Assembly (NCBI GenBank): GCA_022766365.1
Contig: JALENW010000024.1
Location: 1-64,000, forward strand
Reading direction: 5' to 3'
DNA from: Clostridiales bacterium
GTDB lineage: Bacteria > Bacillota > Clostridia > Peptostreptococcales > Anaerovoracaceae
DNA: 64,000 bases
Of the stretch, positions 61,796 through 64,000 are shown one piece after another. The notes under the pieces are model-generated. The model was not told the DNA's origin. It made no database searches and saw only the letters and a list, made by a program, of their open reading frames with translations. Numbering within the stretch: position 1 is the stretch's first letter; every line of letters begins with the position of its first letter. The position numbers and the translations under genes are program-made.

Positions 61796-62336
61796 AGAAC
61801 GGAACCAGAAAGACATTTCTCCACAGATAAGAGTTGCAGGATTTATAAAGGAATCCATCGTAGATGGTCCGGGAATACGCTTTGTGATTTTCTGCCAGGG
61901 CTGTCCTCATAACTGTAAAGGCTGCCACAACCCTTCAACCCACAGTTTTGAAGGAGGCAATTTGTTTTCACCGGAAGAAATCGTGAAAACCATAGATGAG
62001 AACCCTCTGCTCCAGGGGGTAACGTTTTCCGGAGGAGAGCCCCTATGTCAAGTGGATGGATTTTTAAAGCTTGGCAAACTTGTGAAAGATAGGAAATTGC
62101 ATCTTCTGATATATACAGGATTCACTATTGAAGAACTCGAAGAAAGAATGAAAGTTGAAGACAACCTTAGAGAACTTCTAATGCTTGCTGATCATCTTGT
62201 GGAGGGAAGGTATGTTGAGAAGAAAAGGAATATTTCCCTCATGTACAGAGGAAGCGAAAATCAAAGAATTATAGATATGGAGGAATATTTCAGGACAGGA
62301 GAAGTGGTTCCGTTAGAAACGATTTCTATTAATTGA
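61773..62336 (+). CDS. nrdG: Anaerobic ribonucleotide reductase activating protein
   Basis: This radical-SAM activase of 187 residues makes the glycyl radical on NrdD. The conserved start IRVAGFIKESIVDGPGIRF is followed by CxxxCxxC at Cys44, Cys48 and Cys51 (GCPHNCKGCHNP) and FSGGEPLCQ. It is intact. I prefer the TTG at 61773, with AGGGTG 6 nt upstream; GTG 61764 and ATG 61722 are in the same frame but less likely. It overlaps the end of nrdD by 23 bp, exactly where nrdD has lost its radical motif, so a deletion may have joined the two genes. Confidence 0.88.
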   Translation: MKESPDSKERNQKDISPQIRVAGFIKESIVDGPGIRFVIFCQGCPHNCKGCHNPSTHSFEGGNLFSPEEIVKTIDENPLLQGVTFSGGEPLCQVDGFLKLGKLVKDRKLHLLIYTGFTIEELEERMKVEDNLRELLMLADHLVEGRYVEKKRNISLMYRGSENQRIIDMEEYFRTGEVVPLETISIN

Positions 62337-62396
62337 CAGTGTTGCAAGAAAAACTATAAATTTTTCTTGCAACAAGGGTGTATATTGTGCTATAAT
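62333..62396 (+). promoter_or_regulatory. Tandem promoters of rpmB with a perfect 14-bp inverted repeat
   Basis: P1: TTGACA (62333-62338, over the nrdG stop), 16 bp, TATAAA (62355-62360). P2: TTGCAA (62367-62372), 18 bp, extended TGC-TATAAT (62388-62396). A perfect inverted repeat (62340-62353 with 62361-62374, 7-nt centre) covers the P1 -10 and the P2 -35. No T-run follows the hairpin, so a repressor site is as likely as a terminator. Which promoter is used is not shown by sequence. Confidence 0.55.
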
Positions 62397-62461
62397 ATCC
62401 ATTGTTGTATGAATTTTGAAATTTTAAGCATATGCTGAATATAGAAAGGGAGGTGCGGTAG

Positions 62462-62653
62462 ATGTCAAGAAAATGTGAAATCTGCGGTAAAGGTCAGGCT
62501 TCAGGAAACAAGGTTTCCCATTCCATGAGACATACGAGAAGAAAGTGGAATGCTAATATCCAAACAGTAAGAATTAATGATAATGGAACTGTTAGAAGGG
62601 CTAATGTTTGTACCAAATGTATCAAGTCAAACAAAGTTAACCGTGCCGTATAA
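62462..62653 (+). CDS. rpmB: 50S ribosomal protein L28
   Basis: This 63-residue L28 has the zinc-ribbon Cys pairs CEICGK at the N-terminus and CTKC near the C-terminus (the Cys-plus form), with VSHSMRHTRRKWNANIQ between. GGGAGGTG precedes the ATG. It begins the usual Firmicutes rpmB-Asp23-like-recG order and has its own terminator. Confidence 0.96.
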   Translation: MSRKCEICGKGQASGNKVSHSMRHTRRKWNANIQTVRINDNGTVRRANVCTKCIKSNKVNRAV

Positions 62654-62666
62654 TTGAATTTGGCTT

Positions 62667-62690
62667 AAACCCGCATTTTGCGGGTTTTTT
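62667..62690 (+). terminator. Rho-independent terminator after rpmB
   Basis: An 8-bp GC-rich stem (AAACCCGC 62667-62674 with GCGGGTTT 62680-62687) and a 5-nt loop run directly into further T residues. It separates rpmB from the next gene. Confidence 0.85.
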
Positions 62691-62694
62691 CATA

Positions 62695-62703
62695 TGATAT
62701 AAT
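62695..62703 (+). promoter_or_regulatory. Extended -10 promoter before the Asp23-like gene
   Basis: TGA-TATAAT (62695-62703) is an extended -10 just past the rpmB terminator; no good -35 is seen. The start would be near 62710, giving a leader of only about 13 nt. Confidence 0.45.
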
Positions 62704-62722
62704 AGTAGATGAGAGAATACTT

Positions 62723-63130
62723 ATGAGTATAATTCACCAGACAGAAATTGGCGAAATTGTCGTTGACAATACATTCTTTGCAGAAAAGATAGCTGCGGTC
62801 ATCATGCAGATACATCGGAAAGGAAAGTTTATTCCGGCAACTCAAAAGGGTAAGCCTCTGTGGGAAGATGGGAAGTTTTCGATTGATGATTTTGCTGATA
62901 CAATCGAAATAATTCAAGATGAAAAGGGATTTACACTTACTGTCCCTGTTATTGCAGAATTCGGACTTCCACTTAAAATTAATAGCGAACAGCTTATCAA
63001 AGCTATTTTTGAGGAATTCGGCGAACTGAGCATACCGCTGATAAAGGTTAATATCCATCTTGTCGGAGTCAAATCACGACTTGTTGCGAAGAGAGATATC
63101 TATTTTTCAGCAGAAAAAGATGAGATATAA
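62723..63130 (+). CDS. Asp23/Gls24 family-like protein
   Basis: This 135-residue protein, with EIGEIVVDNTFFAEKIAAVIM near the start and VPVIAEFGLPL then VNIHLVGVKS near the end, matches the two halves of the Asp23/Gls24 fold. It is divergent, with an insertion of about 20 residues in the middle. In many Firmicutes the gene between rpmB and recG is such a protein (YloU type), followed by a DAK-like gene that is absent here. Role is unclear; Asp23 proteins sit at the membrane and affect envelope stress. The start is ATG 62723 with a weak GAGAG site; a frame from 62678 would begin inside the terminator. Confidence 0.65.
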   Translation: MSIIHQTEIGEIVVDNTFFAEKIAAVIMQIHRKGKFIPATQKGKPLWEDGKFSIDDFADTIEIIQDEKGFTLTVPVIAEFGLPLKINSEQLIKAIFEEFGELSIPLIKVNIHLVGVKSRLVAKRDIYFSAEKDEI

Positions 63131-63157
63131 GTTTTAATATGGTTATTGTGAATAAAA

Positions 63158-64000
63158 ATGAATGATAAACCTGTAGATAGTCTCAAGGGTATAGGAAAAC
63201 GGAAATCAGAGGATCTGGCTAAGGCAGGAATTTACACCTTTCAGGATTTGATCTACTACTTGCCGAAAAGCTATGAGGATAGACGAAGCCCCACACCGAT
63301 TGCAAGCATCTTTGGAGAGGGTCGCTATTTTGTTGCAGGAAAAGTCAAGAATAAGAAGTTTAAATACATGGGAAGGAAATCTCTCCTAAGCTTTGATGTG
63401 GAAGACGACGGAGGCGGAGTTCTTCGTGTTGTTTTTTTTAATGGAATCTATGTAAATAATATGATTCATCAAGGGGATGAATACAGTTTCTTTGGGAATG
63501 TTAGCTACAATGGTGGACGGATACAGATGGTTCATCCGGAATTTGCCCTTGTTGGAAGCCGTGAGGACGAAAGAGGAATTCTGCCGGTATATGGTGATAT
63601 CGGTCGTGTAAAAGGACGTCAGATTCGTACCTTGATCAGGCAAATAGACAGTATTAATCCATTGGGTGAGACTGAAGAATGGCTTTGTGAGAGGGTTATT
63701 GATAAAGCCAATGTCTGCACAACTTCTTATGCCCTTAGGGGAATTCATTTTCCAAGGGAAAAGAAAGAAATTCTCGAAGGAAAATATAGACTTATTTTCG
63801 ATGAACTGTTAACACTTGAAACGGGTCTTTTACTTATAAGGGGGAAGTTTGGAAATAGAAAAAATGGAGTTTCCATTTCTTCAAAACACATGGATGAATA
63901 CGTGAAACTACTTCCATTTTCTTTAACTGAAGATCAGAAGAAAGTTTTAAGGGAAATAGCAAGAGATATGGAGTCTTCTTCGGCTATGAACCGGCTGATT
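63158..64000 (+). CDS. recG: ATP-dependent DNA helicase RecG (5' part; gene runs past window end)
   Basis: There are 281 codons, open to the last base. The N-terminal wedge region has SLKGIGKRKSEDLAKAGI (helix-hairpin-helix type), FQDLIYYLPKSYEDRR, an OB-fold with FFNGIYVNNMI and HPEFALV, then VYGDIGRVKGRQIR and the helix LTEDQKKVLREIARDM, which begins the helicase core. These are RecG features; the protein remodels stalled forks. Walker motifs lie beyond the window. I use the ATG at 63158 as the only start that keeps the frame open; the ribosome binding site is weak. Confidence 0.93.
   Translation, partial: MNDKPVDSLKGIGKRKSEDLAKAGIYTFQDLIYYLPKSYEDRRSPTPIASIFGEGRYFVAGKVKNKKFKYMGRKSLLSFDVEDDGGGVLRVVFFNGIYVNNMIHQGDEYSFFGNVSYNGGRIQMVHPEFALVGSREDERGILPVYGDIGRVKGRQIRTLIRQIDSINPLGETEEWLCERVIDKANVCTTSYALRGIHFPREKKEILEGKYRLIFDELLTLETGLLLIRGKFGNRKNGVSISSKHMDEYVKLLPFSLTEDQKKVLREIARDMESSSAMNRLI

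Noticed and set aside
1..64000. CRISPR arrays, insertion sequences, rRNA and tRNA genes
   Set aside because: No regular short repeats with spacers, no transposase-like proteins and no tRNA- or rRNA-like segments were found on reading both strands; short tRNA genes could still be missed without a covariance search.

Overview
The window reads as chromosomal DNA from a low-GC, Gram-positive anaerobe of the class Clostridia. The evidence is Shine-Dalgarno sites of the AGGAGG type, frequent TTG/GTG starts, a sortase-type surface protein, a T-box leader, class III (anaerobic) ribonucleotide reductase, Firmicutes gene order (plsX-rnc-smc-ftsY; rpmB-Asp23-like-recG) and anaerobic (cbi-type) cobalamin synthesis. 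Family-level placement (perhaps Anaerovoracaceae/Family XIII-like) is only a guess.

Layout. 1-1.6 kb: the 3' end of a repeat-containing wall-anchored protein, then ybaK. 1.7-5.6 kb, minus strand: a four-gene envelope-glycan O-acylation module (SGNH hydrolase, DUF4358-like protein, MBOAT, DHHW/AlgJ-like). 5.7-11.6 kb: valS, folC, a GNAT and a two-part ThrE-type exporter. 11.7-23.5 kb: housekeeping run glyA-plsX-rnc-smc-ftsY-der-plsY-gpsA-miaB. 23.5-43.0 kb: about 19 kb of tightly packed tetrapyrrole genes that go from glutamyl-tRNA (hemA, hemL, hemB, hemC, cobA-hemD) through the anaerobic corrin ring (precorrin-2 dehydrogenase, cbiX, cbiL, H, F, G, D, J, ET, C, A) to adenosylcobyric acid and cobinamide phosphate (cobO, cbiP, cbiB, cobD). 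No heme-branch genes, cobU/S/T, cobalt transporter or B12 riboswitch were seen. 43.0-50.5 kb: cardiolipin synthase, then an unusual twin cassette (two MurT-like ligases, each paired with a GatD-like protein lacking its catalytic residues, around an ATP-grasp enzyme), then an M50 protease. 50.6-55.2 kb: T-box-controlled ileS and rlmN. 55.1-59.3 kb: an M20 amidohydrolase, a GH25 lysozyme, a membrane-anchored degenerate PepD-like protein and a GNAT. 59.4-64 kb: nrdD-nrdG, rpmB, an Asp23-like gene and the start of recG.

The most interesting signals are proteins whose family is clear but whose catalytic residues are changed. (1) Both GatD-like proteins have lost the glutaminase Cys and His in the same way, so the twin MurT/GatD + ATP-grasp cassette is probably not the ordinary lipid II amidation system. 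It is the best candidate here for an undescribed pathway. (2) NrdD stops just before the glycyl-radical motif. (3) The CbiA glutaminase nucleophile is Ser instead of Cys. (4) IleRS carries GIHH in place of HIGH. (5) A PepD-like membrane protein has lost its metal ligands. All of this comes from reading the sequence and from remembered family motifs; no database search was run.
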